DNA from: DHVE2 group archaeon | GTDB taxonomy: Archaea; Thermoplasmatota; Thermoplasmata; Thermoplasmatales; Aciduliprofundaceae | Reading direction: 5' to 3' | NCBI GenBank assembly: GCA_015523125.1 | Contig: WAKX01000037.1 | Location: forward strand, 1 to 39,819 | DNA length: 39,819 bases | Position numbers and translations under genes: made by a program | Shown here: one piece after another, positions 16,399 to 25,726 of the stretch | Layout: each line of letters starts with the position of its first letter | Position numbering within the stretch: position 1 is the first letter of the stretch | Notes under the pieces: model-generated | Database searches by the model: none | Told to the model about the DNA's origin: nothing | The model's input: only the letters and a program-made list of their open reading frames with translations

Positions 16399-16926
16399 AT
16401 GGTTTCACATCAGCCAAGGAAGCAAAGAAAAATGATTTACGAGGCTCCGAAGCACAGGAGACAGAAGATGATGAAGGCGCATCTTTCGCAGAATCTTTAC
16501 GAAAAATACGGGATGAGAAATTTAGTCGTAAGGAAGGGAGACATAGTGCGCGTTATGCGCGGCAAATTTAAGGGGCATGAGGGAAAGGTAGTGGAGGTGA
16601 ATCTCAAGAACATGAAGATTGCCGTCGAGGGTGTCACTATTAGAAGGACGGATAACAAGAGCGTTCAGTTCTGGTTGGACCCGTCCAACGTGGAAATAAT
16701 CAAGCTGGAGCTCAGCGATCGCAAGAGGAAGGAAAAGATATACTCCATCGCAGAGGAAAGAAGAGGAACAATAGTGGAGGAGGAAGAGGAAATCGAAGAA
16801 AATGAGGAAGGAAATGAAGAAGAGGCCGAGGAAAATGAAAAAGGCGAGGGAGAAGTTGAGAATGGTGAAGAAGAGATAGAGGATAAAATTGAGGAAAATG
16901 AAGAAGAGGTGAGCGATAATGAGTAA
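16399..16926 (+). CDS. rpl24: Large-subunit ribosomal protein uL24 with long acidic tail
   Basis: uL24 with the KOW motif ([24 protein letters not shown]) after an archaeal N-terminal '[26 protein letters not shown]'. The ATG at 16399 lies five nt after GAGGTGA; frames starting at 16381 or 16393 overlap the SD. Archaeal L24 is usually about 120 residues. Here 175 are encoded because some 55 residues of near-pure Glu/Asn/Gly follow 'EERRGTIV'. L24 sits next to the tunnel exit, so the acidic arm would project there (inference). It overlaps the rps4e start by 8 bases. Confidence 0.97.
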   Translation: MVSHQPRKQRKMIYEAPKHRRQKMMKAHLSQNLYEKYGMRNLVVRKGDIVRVMRGKFKGHEGKVVEVNLKNMKIAVEGVTIRRTDNKSVQFWLDPSNVEIIKLELSDRKRKEKIYSIAEERRGTIVEEEEEIEENEEGNEEEAEENEKGEGEVENGEEEIEDKIEENEEEVSDNE

Positions 16927-17623
16927 CCACATAAAGCGCCTTGCAGCTCCGAAGATGTGGAAGATACCTAGGAAGGAATATCCATTCGTTATTAAACCGT
17001 CTCCGGGGCCACATGCGGCGGAGCAATCGTTGCCGCTGTTAATCGTCCTAAGGGATATATTGAATGTTGCGGACAACAGGAGAGAGGCCAAAAAAATAGT
17101 GGCGTCGAGGGCAGTTAAAATTGACGGGAGGGTCGTAACCGATCTCAAGTTCCCGGTTGGATTCATGGATGTCATATCTCTGGGCGGAAAGAATTATCGT
17201 GCAATGTACGATGTTCGCGGCAATATCAGGGTTTTAGAGATTCCTGAGGATCACGCGGAGTGGAAGCTCGTGAGGATAGAGAACAAAACCGCGGTAAAGG
17301 GCGGAAAAATCGCATTGAATCTCCACGATGGGAGGAATATTGTGCTCGATAAGAACCAGTACAAGACGGGGGATGTACTGAAGATAAAGGTACCAACTCA
17401 AGAAATCATCGGGCATTATCCCCTAAAAGAAGGAAGTGTGGCCATGATTATAAGCGGCTCGCATCGCGGTCAGGTTGCGCATATAAAGGAATATCGCGTT
17501 ACCAAGAGCGCATCGGATAACATAGTGGAATTCGAAGAGGGATTCGAGACAATCAAGAAGAACGTGTTCGTGGTGGGCGTGGGCAAGCCTGAAGTGGCAA
17601 TACCTGAGGTGAGTGCCCTATGA
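16919..17623 (+). CDS. rps4e: Small-subunit ribosomal protein eS4
   Basis: Archaeal/eukaryal-specific eS4, 234 residues. It shows an S4-type RNA-binding segment ('[34 protein letters not shown]' region) and a C-terminal KOW-like domain ('[22 protein letters not shown]'). GAGGTGA eight nt upstream gives the start at 16919. It ends within the rpl5 start. Confidence 0.98.
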   Translation: MSNHIKRLAAPKMWKIPRKEYPFVIKPSPGPHAAEQSLPLLIVLRDILNVADNRREAKKIVASRAVKIDGRVVTDLKFPVGFMDVISLGGKNYRAMYDVRGNIRVLEIPEDHAEWKLVRIENKTAVKGGKIALNLHDGRNIVLDKNQYKTGDVLKIKVPTQEIIGHYPLKEGSVAMIISGSHRGQVAHIKEYRVTKSASDNIVEFEEGFETIKKNVFVVGVGKPEVAIPEVSAL

Positions 17624-18153
17624 AGGAAGAGAAGATGAATAATCCCATGAGGAAGATTCAGATAGACAAAGTGGTGGTGAACATAGGCGTGGGAGAAGCC
17701 GGGGAGAAATTAAGGAGGGCGGAGAAGGTCATAGATATTCTCACCGGAGCAAAGCCCGTCCACCTCAAAGCAAGGAAAACCATCAGGGATTTCAACATAC
17801 GCAAGGGTTTGCCCATTGGAATCAAAGTCACGCTCAGGGGTAAAAAAGCTGAGGAATTCTTGAAGAAAGCACTGTGGGTTCGGGACTACAAGGTTCCCAA
17901 TTACTCGTTCGATGCGCAGGGCAATCTGAATTTCGGGATTTCCGATTACACTGAGTTTGAAGGGGTGAAATACGACCCCGACATAGGTATATTCGGTATG
18001 GACATAAGCGTGGTGTTCAAGCGCCCCGGCTACAGGGTGTCCAGAAGAAGGATAAAGAGAGCCAAGGTGCCCATGAGGCACAGAGTGCAGAGGGAAGAGG
18101 CCATGCAGTACATGCGTGAGAACTTTAACCTCAACATACTGGAGGTGGAATAA
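17620..18153 (+). CDS. rpl5: Large-subunit ribosomal protein uL5
   Basis: uL5 of 177 residues, which contacts 5S rRNA and the P-site tRNA. It has '[22 protein letters not shown]', '[17 protein letters not shown]' and '[22 protein letters not shown]'. The ATG overlaps the rps4e stop (ATGA) with GAGGTGAG upstream. A second in-frame ATG (17635) is possible but has a weaker SD. Confidence 0.98.
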   Translation: MKEEKMNNPMRKIQIDKVVVNIGVGEAGEKLRRAEKVIDILTGAKPVHLKARKTIRDFNIRKGLPIGIKVTLRGKKAEEFLKKALWVRDYKVPNYSFDAQGNLNFGISDYTEFEGVKYDPDIGIFGMDISVVFKRPGYRVSRRRIKRAKVPMRHRVQREEAMQYMRENFNLNILEVE

Positions 18154-18314
18154 TGGTGCGAGTGGTTCTCAGGCCAAAGAAGAAGTTCGGCAGAAGCGAA
18201 GGATGCGTGAGATGTGGTAGAAAGAGAGGAGTCATAAGGAGATACGGACTCAGGCTCTGCAGGCAATGCTTCCGAGAGGTTGCCTACGAGTTAGGATTCA
18301 GAAAATATTCGTGA
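18153..18314 (+). CDS. rps14: Small-subunit ribosomal protein uS14, zinc-binding form
   Basis: Small gene of 53 residues. The product starts [17 protein letters not shown] and carries two Cys pairs, C18-x2-C21 and C36-x2-C39, the zinc ribbon of archaeal S14, ending FRKYS. It starts on the last base of the rpl5 stop codon (TAATG), with GGAGGTGG seven nt before. Confidence 0.97.
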   Translation: MVRVVLRPKKKFGRSEGCVRCGRKRGVIRRYGLRLCRQCFREVAYELGFRKYS

Positions 18315-18325
18315 GGTGGTAAAAA

Positions 18326-18715
18326 ATGCAGAATGATCCACTTGGAGATGCTCTTTCGAAGATGAACAACGCCGCCATGGCGGGAAGGAGGGAAATAGAG
18401 ATAAGGCCTGCTTCGAAGCTCATAGGCAGGATACTGAAGATAATGGAAGAGCACGGTTACGTTGAAGAGTTTGAATATGTGGAAGACGGAAGAGGCGGCA
18501 CGTTCAGGGTGAAATTAAGCGCAACTATAAACAAGTGCGGAGCTATAAAGCCCAGATTCTCCGTGAAGAAGGACCAGATGGAAAAGTTCGAATCAAGGTA
18601 CCTTCCGGCTCAAGACTTCGGAATATTGATAATTACAACGAATCGCGGAGTAATGACCCACAGCGAGGCTAAGAAGATGGGTGTGGGTGGAAAGCTCTTA
18701 GCGTATGTGTACTGA
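18326..18715 (+). CDS. rps8: Small-subunit ribosomal protein uS8
   Basis: uS8, 129 residues, a primary 16S binder of the platform. It begins '[14 protein letters not shown]' and ends with '[33 protein letters not shown]', as usual for archaea. GAGGTGG lies upstream, 11 nt after rps14. Confidence 0.98.
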   Translation: MQNDPLGDALSKMNNAAMAGRREIEIRPASKLIGRILKIMEEHGYVEEFEYVEDGRGGTFRVKLSATINKCGAIKPRFSVKKDQMEKFESRYLPAQDFGILIITTNRGVMTHSEAKKMGVGGKLLAYVY

Positions 18716-18726
18716 GGTGATTGAGA

Positions 18727-19263
18727 ATGCCGGTAGCACATGAAATCAAACATAAAATCAAAATCCCCGATGGAGTTAACGTGACATACGAGAATTTCAT
18801 CTTGAAGGTGAAGGGCCCCAAAGGCGAGCTTGAAAGGGAATTCAAGCATGATCGCGTTGATTTAAATATTGAAGATGGGAAGATAGTGATATACTGCGCG
18901 CTTCCGAAGAAGAAAGACTATGCGTTGGCGGGCACGTGGAAAGCGCATGTAAACAATATGTTGAAGGGAGTCACCGAGGGATTCGAGTACCATCTGAAGA
19001 TTTTGTACGCGCACTTCCCTATGAAGGTTAGCGTGAAGGGAGATAAGGTGGTAATCGAGAATTTCTTAGGAGAGAGAGCTCCTAGGTATGCGAAGATATT
19101 TGGAGATGCTAAAGTGGAAATCAAAGGAGACACAGTGGTGGTAAAGAGCGCAAACAAAGAGCATGCTGGACAGACCGCCGCGAATATTGAAAGGGCTACT
19201 AAAATTAAGGATAGAGACCCGCGTGTATTCCAGGACGGAATATACATAGTTAAAAAGGGGTGA
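18727..19263 (+). CDS. rpl6: Large-subunit ribosomal protein uL6
   Basis: uL6, 178 residues, two repeated alpha/beta domains. Recognised by 'VKGPKGELEREF' and the C-terminal 'KDRDPRVFQDGIYIVKKG'. The ATG at 18727 lies five nt after GAGGTGA formed at the rps8 stop; the TTG at 18721 is within the SD spacing and is rejected. Confidence 0.97.
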   Translation: MPVAHEIKHKIKIPDGVNVTYENFILKVKGPKGELEREFKHDRVDLNIEDGKIVIYCALPKKKDYALAGTWKAHVNNMLKGVTEGFEYHLKILYAHFPMKVSVKGDKVVIENFLGERAPRYAKIFGDAKVEIKGDTVVVKSANKEHAGQTAANIERATKIKDRDPRVFQDGIYIVKKG

Positions 19264-19268
19264 AATAA

Positions 19269-19694
19269 ATGGTAAAAGCAAAGCCAAAACTTACCGATGA
19301 GGAAAAGAGGCTCCTGAGGCTCCGCAACGAGATGAATCGCAGAAGACCTAAATTTAGAAGGCAGGAATGGTTCCGCTACAAGAGATTGGGCGACTCTTGG
19401 AGAAAGCCCAAGGGCAAGCATTCCAAGTTGGGAAATCACAAGGGCTACCGTCCGCCCGTGGTGGATTCAGGATACAGGAATCCGAAAAAGGTGCGCGGTT
19501 TGCATCCTTCCGGGTTCAAGGAAGTGCTGGTTCACAATCCTGCTGAGGTTGAAAAGGTCAATCCAGAGAGGGAAGCCATAAGAATCGCGAGCAGAGTCGG
19601 GATGAAAAAGAGATTGGAGATCGAGAAGAAAGCTAAGGAATTAGGGATAAGGGTTCTCAATCCGCATCTCACTGAGCAAGGGGGTGAGGAATGA
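19269..19694 (+). CDS. rpl32e: Large-subunit ribosomal protein eL32
   Basis: eL32 of 141 residues, archaeal/eukaryal only. It has 'RRPKFRRQEWFRYKRLGDSWRKPKG', 'RPPVVDSGYRNPKKVRGLHPSGF' and a helical C terminus ending 'LNPHLTEQGGEE'. It overlaps rpl19e by four bases. Confidence 0.97.
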   Translation: MVKAKPKLTDEEKRLLRLRNEMNRRRPKFRRQEWFRYKRLGDSWRKPKGKHSKLGNHKGYRPPVVDSGYRNPKKVRGLHPSGFKEVLVHNPAEVEKVNPEREAIRIASRVGMKKRLEIEKKAKELGIRVLNPHLTEQGGEE

Positions 19695-20146
19695 TGGACG
19701 TGAGGTTCCAGAGAAGGTTAGCAGCGGACATATTCAAATGCGGTGAAGATAGAGTTTGGCTGGATCCTAATGCCCTCGATGAAATAAAAGAGGCGGTGAC
19801 TCGAGAAGATGTGAAGATGCTCATAAAGAGAGGTCTCATAAAGAAGAAGCAGGTGAAGGGTACCTCAAGAGTGAGGGCTAATTACATAAAGAGGCAGAAG
19901 GAGAAAGGTCTCAGGAGTGGGCACGGATCTAGAAAGGGCAAGAAGTACGCAAGGTACCCCCGCAAGCAGAGGTGGATGAAGAACATAAGGTCAATAAGGA
20001 GAACCCTCAGGGATTTGAGGGACAGCGGCAAGATTGATAAGCATACTTATCGCAGGTTCTACTTGCTTGCAAAGGGCGGCACGTTCAAAAATAAGAATCA
20101 TCTCCTCATGCACATGAAGGCAGAGGGTTATATTAAGGAGGAATGA
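19691..20146 (+). CDS. rpl19e: Large-subunit ribosomal protein eL19
   Basis: eL19, 151 residues. N-terminal 'RRLAADIFKCGEDRVWLDPNA', a central basic 'GSRKGKKYARYPRKQRWM' and a C-terminal long helix 'IDKHTYRRFYLLAKGGTFKNKNHL'. It forms an intersubunit bridge in archaea and eukaryotes. It is coupled to the genes on both sides by ATGA overlaps. Confidence 0.97.
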   Translation: MMDVRFQRRLAADIFKCGEDRVWLDPNALDEIKEAVTREDVKMLIKRGLIKKKQVKGTSRVRANYIKRQKEKGLRSGHGSRKGKKYARYPRKQRWMKNIRSIRRTLRDLRDSGKIDKHTYRRFYLLAKGGTFKNKNHLLMHMKAEGYIKEE

Positions 20147-20148
20147 AA

Positions 20149-20646
20149 ATGGCAGAGAATGCAATATACAGAGTGAAGATGAGGAGAAGAAGGGAAGGAA
20201 AAACTGATTACAGAAAGCGTCTGGCACTGCTCAAATCGGGAATACCGAGGGCAGTTGTTAGGAAGACCAATAGCAGGATAATAGTTCAAATTGTGGAGTA
20301 TCGTGAGGATGGAGATAGGATCCTCGTGAATGTTACATCGGATATGCTCAAAAAGCACGGGTGGAATCGTTCGTACAAGAGCATTCCTGCAGCTTATCTC
20401 ACGGGTTACCTTGCGGGAAAGGAAGCTTTGAAGAAGAACATAGATGAGGCAGTTCTCGATATCGGGCGCCATCCGGCAATTGAGGGTTCTAAGTTATTTG
20501 CGGCCCTCAAGGGCTTGGTGGATGCAGGAGTCGAAATTCCGCACAGTGAAGAGGTATATCCATCCGATGAGAGAATAGCGGGAAAGCACATTGGCGAGGA
20601 TGTGGAAAAAATGTTCAACGAAGTGAAATCTAAACTGGAGGTATGA
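20149..20646 (+). CDS. rpl18: Large-subunit ribosomal protein uL18
   Basis: uL18 (5S rRNA binder), 165 residues from the ATG at 20149, which has AAGGAGGA six nt upstream. The ATG at 20143 lies directly against that SD and is unlikely. Markers: '[20 protein letters not shown]', '[18 protein letters not shown]' and '[28 protein letters not shown]'. Confidence 0.97.
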   Translation: MAENAIYRVKMRRRREGKTDYRKRLALLKSGIPRAVVRKTNSRIIVQIVEYREDGDRILVNVTSDMLKKHGWNRSYKSIPAAYLTGYLAGKEALKKNIDEAVLDIGRHPAIEGSKLFAALKGLVDAGVEIPHSEEVYPSDERIAGKHIGEDVEKMFNEVKSKLEV

Positions 20647-20648
20647 AT

Positions 20649-21305
20649 ATGACCTGGGAACCCAAAACAATGTTAGGCAAACTGGTTGTCGAGGGAAAGA
20701 TAACCTCCATGTCGCAGGCTCTCAGGAGCAATTTGCCACTCAGGGAGCCGGAGATAGTGGACGCGCTTCTTGGCGACACGCTTCAAGATGAGGTTATTGA
20801 TGTTCGTATGGTTCAAAGAATGACCGATAGTGGTAGAAGGACGAAGTTCTCCGTGATGGTAGCGGTAGGCAATGGAGATGGATTTGTGGGAATTGGAACT
20901 GCAAAGGCCAAGGAAGTGGGAGCGGCCATAAGAAAAGCCATAGAAAACGCGAAATTAAATATCATAGAGATTAAGAGAGGCTGCGGCTCTTGGGAGTGCG
21001 GTTGTGGTATGCCGCACTCTGTGCCATTCAAAGTGACCGGTAAATGTGGTTCTGTTCGTGTGACTCTCAAGCCAGCGCCCAAGGGTGTGGGTCTTGCGGT
21101 AGGAGATGTGGCAAAAATAATCTTGCGCCTCGCGGGAGTTAAGGATGTTTGGGGTTTCACCCAAGGCCACACCAAGACCACGGTCAATTACGCCGCAGCA
21201 ACCTTCGATGCTCTTAGGCAAACGACAATCGTTAGGATCAACAACAGGTTAATTATGCCAATTTACAAAGGAGGTGTAGAGGATGTTCGCAGTGATCAGA
21301 GTTAG
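20649..21305 (+). CDS. rps5: Small-subunit ribosomal protein uS5
   Basis: uS5, 218 residues, which shapes the mRNA entry and helps decoding accuracy. It has the S5 core '[31 protein letters not shown]', the archaeal '[18 protein letters not shown]' insertion and '[19 protein letters not shown]'. GGAGGT six nt before supports the ATG at 20649 over the one at 20643. The last 23 nt overlap rpl30. Confidence 0.97.
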   Translation: MTWEPKTMLGKLVVEGKITSMSQALRSNLPLREPEIVDALLGDTLQDEVIDVRMVQRMTDSGRRTKFSVMVAVGNGDGFVGIGTAKAKEVGAAIRKAIENAKLNIIEIKRGCGSWECGCGMPHSVPFKVTGKCGSVRVTLKPAPKGVGLAVGDVAKIILRLAGVKDVWGFTQGHTKTTVNYAAATFDALRQTTIVRINNRLIMPIYKGGVEDVRSDQS

Positions 21306-21774
21306 AGGCAGAACTGGAATAAGATGGGATATTGAGGACACTTTGAAGATGCTTAATCTAACGAGGATCAATCATTGCGTTTTGATTCCAGATAACCCAT
21401 CGTATCGGGGAATGCTTCAGAAGGTGAAAGATTACGTTACATGGGGAGAAATAAACGAAGAAGTTGCAGTGAAATTGATTAGAAAGAGAGGGCGCTTGAT
21501 GGGAGACAAGGAGATCACGGATGAGTACATTAAGGAGAATTTGGGTTATGAGAGCGTGGAAGAATTTGCGAAAGCTCTTGTTTCTGGAAAAGCTCTCTAC
21601 AAGGATATACCCAACGTGAAGCCAATTTTCCGCTTACATCCCCCGTTGAAGGGTTGGGAAAAAACCAAGAGGCATTTCATAGAAGGCGGTGCTCTTGGAT
21701 ACCGCGGGGATAAAATCAACGATTTGATACTTAGAATGCTGGGACCCGGAGGTGAAGGAAATGGCGAAAACTAA
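21283..21774 (+). CDS. rpl30: Large-subunit ribosomal protein uL30
   Basis: Long archaeal-type uL30, 163 residues: '[26 protein letters not shown]', '[27 protein letters not shown]' and a C-terminal '[27 protein letters not shown]'. It starts inside rps5 with AGGAGGTG upstream and ends 14 nt inside rpl15. Confidence 0.97.
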   Translation: MFAVIRVRGRTGIRWDIEDTLKMLNLTRINHCVLIPDNPSYRGMLQKVKDYVTWGEINEEVAVKLIRKRGRLMGDKEITDEYIKENLGYESVEEFAKALVSGKALYKDIPNVKPIFRLHPPLKGWEKTKRHFIEGGALGYRGDKINDLILRMLGPGGEGNGEN

Positions 21775-22186
21775 ATCTAGAAAGATGAGAGGCTCAAACA
21801 CTTACGGTCATGGAAGAAAGGGTAGAAGAGGAAAAGGTAGGAAGGGTGGAAAGGGACTTCCAGGAATTGGTAAGCACCACTGGAGCTATGCAATAAAGCA
21901 TCCCGAGTATCTCTGGGGAAATCACGGATTTACATCTCATCATCCTAAAGAAGAGATAAATGCGATAAACGCGGGAGTATTGAACGAAAACATTGAGGAA
22001 ATGGTGGAAAAGAAGCTTGCCTTGTACGATGGAGATAAATACGAAGTTGACCTGAGCATACTTGGCATCAACAAACTTCTTGGCAAGGGAAAAGTGGACA
22101 AGAAGATGATAGTTAAGGTTAAATATGCCAGTAAGATTGCGGTAGAGAAAATCCAGGAGGCAGGTGGTGAAGTAATCAATGCCTGA
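21761..22186 (+). CDS. rpl15: Large-subunit ribosomal protein uL15
   Basis: uL15, 141 residues: '[14 protein letters not shown]' followed by a Gly/Lys/Arg loop, then '[20 protein letters not shown]'. The ATG at 21761 is five nt after GGAGGTGA; the GTG at 21752 lies within that SD. It overlaps secY by 8 nt. Confidence 0.97.
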   Translation: MAKTKSRKMRGSNTYGHGRKGRRGKGRKGGKGLPGIGKHHWSYAIKHPEYLWGNHGFTSHHPKEEINAINAGVLNENIEEMVEKKLALYDGDKYEVDLSILGINKLLGKGKVDKKMIVKVKYASKIAVEKIQEAGGEVINA

Positions 22187-23981
22187 GGAAGATATCCCTA
22201 GGAAGAAGGGTGTGGCCCTTCCAGTCGCTATCTCTTGGTTCATCTTTGCGTACCTTTATTTCTCTATTGCGGAGTGGAAACTCTTAGGATTCATGGATTT
22301 CATAAACAAGGTAATCGTGGGTCGCTGGCTCGATTTCCTCATATTCTCTCTTTGGAGTGTTCCTCTATTTGCACTGACCTATTTGATGCTCTCTTACGGC
22401 GGTGAGAAAAGCAAACTGTACGGATTGGAGCCGGTAATAAATTATCTCCCAATAATTAAAAAACCGAAGGGCCACGTGCATTTCAAGCAGAAACTCACAT
22501 GGACAATCCTTACCCTTCTTCTCTATTTCTCCCTCACCAATATTTATATATATGGCGTGGATCAACAGAAAGTAGTTGATCTTTTCGCATCTTTCAGAGC
22601 TATAATGGCCGGAGCATCCGGCTCGCTCATGCACCTCGGAATAGGACCAATCGTGACTGCGAGCATAATAATGCAGTTATTCGTGGGTGCGAAGATATTT
22701 AACATAGATCTCACGGATGAGAAGGACAAAGCCATATATCAGGGAACACAAAAGCTTCTGGTCATAATAATGATATTCGTGGAAGCTATCCCTCAAGTAT
22801 TTGGCTATTTGCAGCCATCAAACTCTTTCGTTTCTGGCTTGAACTCTTTTGCGCCTGGATACGGAGATTTCTTGGCGAAGTTCATAATAGTAATACAACT
22901 ATTCTTTGGCTCGTACATAGTGTTTCTGATGGATGAACTCGTATCCAAATGGGGCATCGGTTCGGGAATATCTCTTTTCATTGCAGCCGGTGTTTCTCAG
23001 GCCATATTCACCGGTACAGTGAACTGGATTCCTTCTAATGAAAACATGCCTGTTAGCATCGCAAATCCCCCCAGTGGGTGCATTCCCAAAACGATTTACA
23101 TCTTGCAGAATTCTTCCGCCGGCCAATTGTTTGCAGGGGGAATTGAGAGGATACTCTTTGCTCCACCTAACCCCATAATCGCACTCTTGGGAACGACTAT
23201 AATCTTCTTCCTGGTGGCTTACGCTGAGAGTACCAAGATTGAATTACCTCTAGCGCACGAGCGCGCCCGCGGTGCTCGCGGAAGATATCCAATAAAACTG
23301 ATGTACTCTTCGAACATTCCTGTCATTTTAACCTCCGCGCTTCTAGCGAATGTGGCGATGTGGTCAATGCTCTTCTGGTCAAATCCAACGCTGAGCAAGG
23401 TTCCAGTTCTGGGTCATAATCCTTGGATAGGCGAGTATCCAACGCCGGAGCAGGCACAACAGTGGGGAATACAGACAACCACACCCATAGGTGGCCTTGC
23501 GTATTATCTGAACCGTGTCCGTGGTTTGTCTTACTGGCTTTTGCCATTAATGAACCCCCAGCGTTACTATCAGGTGTTCACATACCAAACTTATTGGGAA
23601 CTCGTTTTGCATGTGATAGTCTATGTTACCTTTATGATTGGCATGAGCATTCTGTTCGCAAAATTCTGGATTGAAACAGCGAACATGAACGCGAAGGCCA
23701 TTGCGAAGCAGATTCAATCCAGCGGGATGCAAATTCCTGGATTCAGGAGGAGTCCGGCTGTGCTTGAGAAGATATTAAACAAGTATATTCCCGCTGTGAC
23801 CATTCTCAGCGGAGCTCTGGTTGGTGCCCTTGCTGCTTTTGCGGATCTCATAGGTACGGTCGGTAATACTTCTGGTACCGGAGTTCTGCTTACGGTGGGT
23901 ATCATGATTCAGTTCTACGAAGCCATGGGTAAGGAGCAGCTGATGGAGATGCATCCTGTCATAAGGCAGTTCTTCGAGTGA
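22179..23981 (+). CDS. secY: Protein translocase subunit SecY with extra N-terminal membrane segments
   Basis: Channel subunit of the Sec translocon (Sec61 alpha homologue). Canonical SecY features start near residue 83 with 'LEPVINYLPIIKKPKGHVHFKQKL', followed by 'GIGPIVTASIIMQLFVG', 'DELVSKWGIGSGISLFIAAG', the 'HERARGARGRYPIKLMYSSNIPVI' cytosolic loop and a last TM near 'LLTVGIMIQFYEAMGKEQL'. The product is 600 residues, against about 436 for Methanocaldococcus SecY. The first 80 residues add two hydrophobic segments (about 12-30 and 51-72), and external loops are also enlarged. Codon and base use match the neighbours. It overlaps rpl15 and is coupled to adk. Confidence 0.95.
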   Translation: MPEEDIPRKKGVALPVAISWFIFAYLYFSIAEWKLLGFMDFINKVIVGRWLDFLIFSLWSVPLFALTYLMLSYGGEKSKLYGLEPVINYLPIIKKPKGHVHFKQKLTWTILTLLLYFSLTNIYIYGVDQQKVVDLFASFRAIMAGASGSLMHLGIGPIVTASIIMQLFVGAKIFNIDLTDEKDKAIYQGTQKLLVIIMIFVEAIPQVFGYLQPSNSFVSGLNSFAPGYGDFLAKFIIVIQLFFGSYIVFLMDELVSKWGIGSGISLFIAAGVSQAIFTGTVNWIPSNENMPVSIANPPSGCIPKTIYILQNSSAGQLFAGGIERILFAPPNPIIALLGTTIIFFLVAYAESTKIELPLAHERARGARGRYPIKLMYSSNIPVILTSALLANVAMWSMLFWSNPTLSKVPVLGHNPWIGEYPTPEQAQQWGIQTTTPIGGLAYYLNRVRGLSYWLLPLMNPQRYYQVFTYQTYWELVLHVIVYVTFMIGMSILFAKFWIETANMNAKAIAKQIQSSGMQIPGFRRSPAVLEKILNKYIPAVTILSGALVGALAAFADLIGTVGNTSGTGVLLTVGIMIQFYEAMGKEQLMEMHPVIRQFFE

Positions 23982-23986
23982 TGGCT

Positions 23987-24532
23987 ATGCGTGTGATAGT
24001 TGCAGGAGTTCCAGGAGCAGGAAAGACGAGTATAATGGAAGCGGTAGCTAAAAAAACGAATCATAAGATTGTGAACTATGGTACCGTGATGTTGGAAATT
24101 GCCAAAGAAAAAGGTCTTGTGGAGCACAGAGATGAGATGAGAAAATTACCCATTTCAGAGCAAAAGGAGATTCAAAGGGAAGCTGCCAGAAAAATTGGGG
24201 GAATGAAAGATATAATTGTGGATACTCATCTCACCATTAAAACACCTAGTGGGTACTTCCCTGGGCTTCCTGTATGGGTTCTTGAAGAGATAAAGCCCGA
24301 TTTGATAGTTGTTGTTGAAGCCAATCCATACGAAATAATAAGGAGGAGAAAGGCAGATACAACTAGGCTTCGAGATTTTGAAACCCAGGACGATATTAAG
24401 GAGCACTTAGACGCCAACAGGTACGCGGCATTTACTTGCTCAGTTCTAACTGGTGCACCGGTGATGATTCTTATTAATAGGGATGGTATGCTGGAGCAAT
24501 CGGTGGAGAGATTCATGGGGGCTTTTAAGTGA
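23987..24532 (+). CDS. adkA: Adenylate kinase, archaeal AdkA type
   Basis: Archaeal adenylate kinase (ATP + AMP to 2 ADP), 181 residues, with P-loop GVPGAGKT near the N terminus, 'VNYGTVMLEIAKEKG', 'DTHLTIKTPSGYFPGLP' and 'RRKADTTRLRDFET'. This lineage differs from bacterial Adk and typically follows secY in euryarchaea. Three in-frame starts exist (GTG 23978, ATG 23981, ATG 23987); I choose 23987 because a GTGAT element lies just before it and the P-loop should be close to the N terminus. Confidence 0.95.
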   Translation: MRVIVAGVPGAGKTSIMEAVAKKTNHKIVNYGTVMLEIAKEKGLVEHRDEMRKLPISEQKEIQREAARKIGGMKDIIVDTHLTIKTPSGYFPGLPVWVLEEIKPDLIVVVEANPYEIIRRRKADTTRLRDFETQDDIKEHLDANRYAAFTCSVLTGAPVMILINRDGMLEQSVERFMGAFK

Positions 24533-25212
24533 CCGAGGAAAATGATGCTGTTGAAAGGACACCGCAGCAGAATTCTTCGAGTATGTACTTTATGATTTTC
24601 TTCCTATTGATGATGGTTCTCTTTATCCCCGGGTTGAGAACCGCTCTGGGCGTGGCTGCGGGATTCGTTTTAAATCCTCTTTTCTCTTTTGGAGGAAAAT
24701 ACCCAATTTACACCATTTTGGCATCTGGATTCGTGCTCACGCTCATCAACGTCTGGGCCAGGCATCATTACACCGACTGGATAAAAATGGCCAGGGTTCA
24801 GGCGAAGATGAAGGCATTCAACAAAGTGTACAGAGAGGCGATGATGAAGCAGGACATGGCGAAGATGGAAAAGCTGAAAAAATTGCAGACGCAATACATG
24901 GCGGAGAGCATGGAATCTCAATCTCAGATGATGAAAGCCACCACAATCACTTTCCTGATTGTCATTGCCATATTCTCATGGCTCTGGATATTCATGCAGG
25001 GCATTGCATCCTACACTCTAATGGCTGTGCCTTGGAGCTTTGCCGTTGATATGAATCAATCACTGATTTTTCCTTACTGGCTCTGGATTTACTCGGCTGT
25101 AACTATGCCTCTAGCTTGGGTGGTGCAATACATATTCAAGTATTTTGAGTTCCGCAAAAAGTTGGAAGAAGAGTATCCTGAAGAGGTTGTGGAGGATGAG
25201 AATTACAATTAG
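24529..25212 (+). CDS. DUF106 membrane protein (archaeal YidC/EMC3-like insertase)
   Basis: A 227-residue protein with hydrophobic segments near residues 19-40, 53-75, 138-160 and 178-207. A charged, Met-rich coiled-coil-like segment (about 85-130) follows the second of these. This is the DUF106 layout, now seen as the archaeal member of the Oxa1/YidC/EMC3/TMCO1 insertases. It starts with GTG at 24529, overlapping the adk stop. The position after secY suggests a shared role in membrane-protein insertion. The start is less certain than the family. Confidence 0.9.
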   Translation: MTEENDAVERTPQQNSSSMYFMIFFLLMMVLFIPGLRTALGVAAGFVLNPLFSFGGKYPIYTILASGFVLTLINVWARHHYTDWIKMARVQAKMKAFNKVYREAMMKQDMAKMEKLKKLQTQYMAESMESQSQMMKATTITFLIVIAIFSWLWIFMQGIASYTLMAVPWSFAVDMNQSLIFPYWLWIYSAVTMPLAWVVQYIFKYFEFRKKLEEEYPEEVVEDENYN

Positions 25213-25726
25213 TGGCCCTCCAGGAAGCGGAAAGACCACGGTTGCAAAGCGTCTCTCGCAGAAAATCGGGTATCCTCTAATTTCCGGAGGTGAGATTTTC
25301 AGGGGTATGGCGAAGAAGATGAACATGAGCTTAGTGGAGTTCAGCAAATACGCCGAGGAGAATCCAGAGATAGATTACAAGATAGATGATGAGATAGCGA
25401 GAAGGGCCAAGGAGATGGAGAATGTAATCATCGATTCCCGGCTCTCCGGGTGGATTATGGTCAGAAATGGGATAAATGCTTTTAAAATATTCATCGACGC
25501 ATCCCGCGAGATAAGGGCTAAGAGAATTCAGGAGCGCGACGGGGGGAATTTTGAGGAAGTGATGCGCGACATGGTGTTTCGGGAAGAGAGCGAGAAGAAG
25601 AGATACAGGGAGCTTTACGGAATAGATTTTGACGACAAGAGCATATACGACTTAGTGGTTAATTCGGACACCATGAATCCCGAGGAAATCGTTTCTTACA
25701 TCATGGGGGAGTTGGGATGGAAGTAG
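25196..25726 (+). CDS. cmk: Cytidylate kinase, archaeal type
   Basis: CMP/dCMP kinase of 176 residues with P-loop GPPGSGKT at 7-14, 'GYPLISGGEIFRGMAKKMNMSL', 'DSRLSGWIM' and 'IFIDASREIRAKRIQERDG'. The frame is open upstream to a TTG (25145), but the P-loop position and GGAGG just before the ATG at 25196 fix the start. It overlaps the DUF106 gene by 17 nt. In many archaea rpl34e and rpl14e flank cmk; both are absent here. Confidence 0.94.
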   Translation: MRITISGPPGSGKTTVAKRLSQKIGYPLISGGEIFRGMAKKMNMSLVEFSKYAEENPEIDYKIDDEIARRAKEMENVIIDSRLSGWIMVRNGINAFKIFIDASREIRAKRIQERDGGNFEEVMRDMVFREESEKKRYRELYGIDFDDKSIYDLVVNSDTMNPEEIVSYIMGELGWK

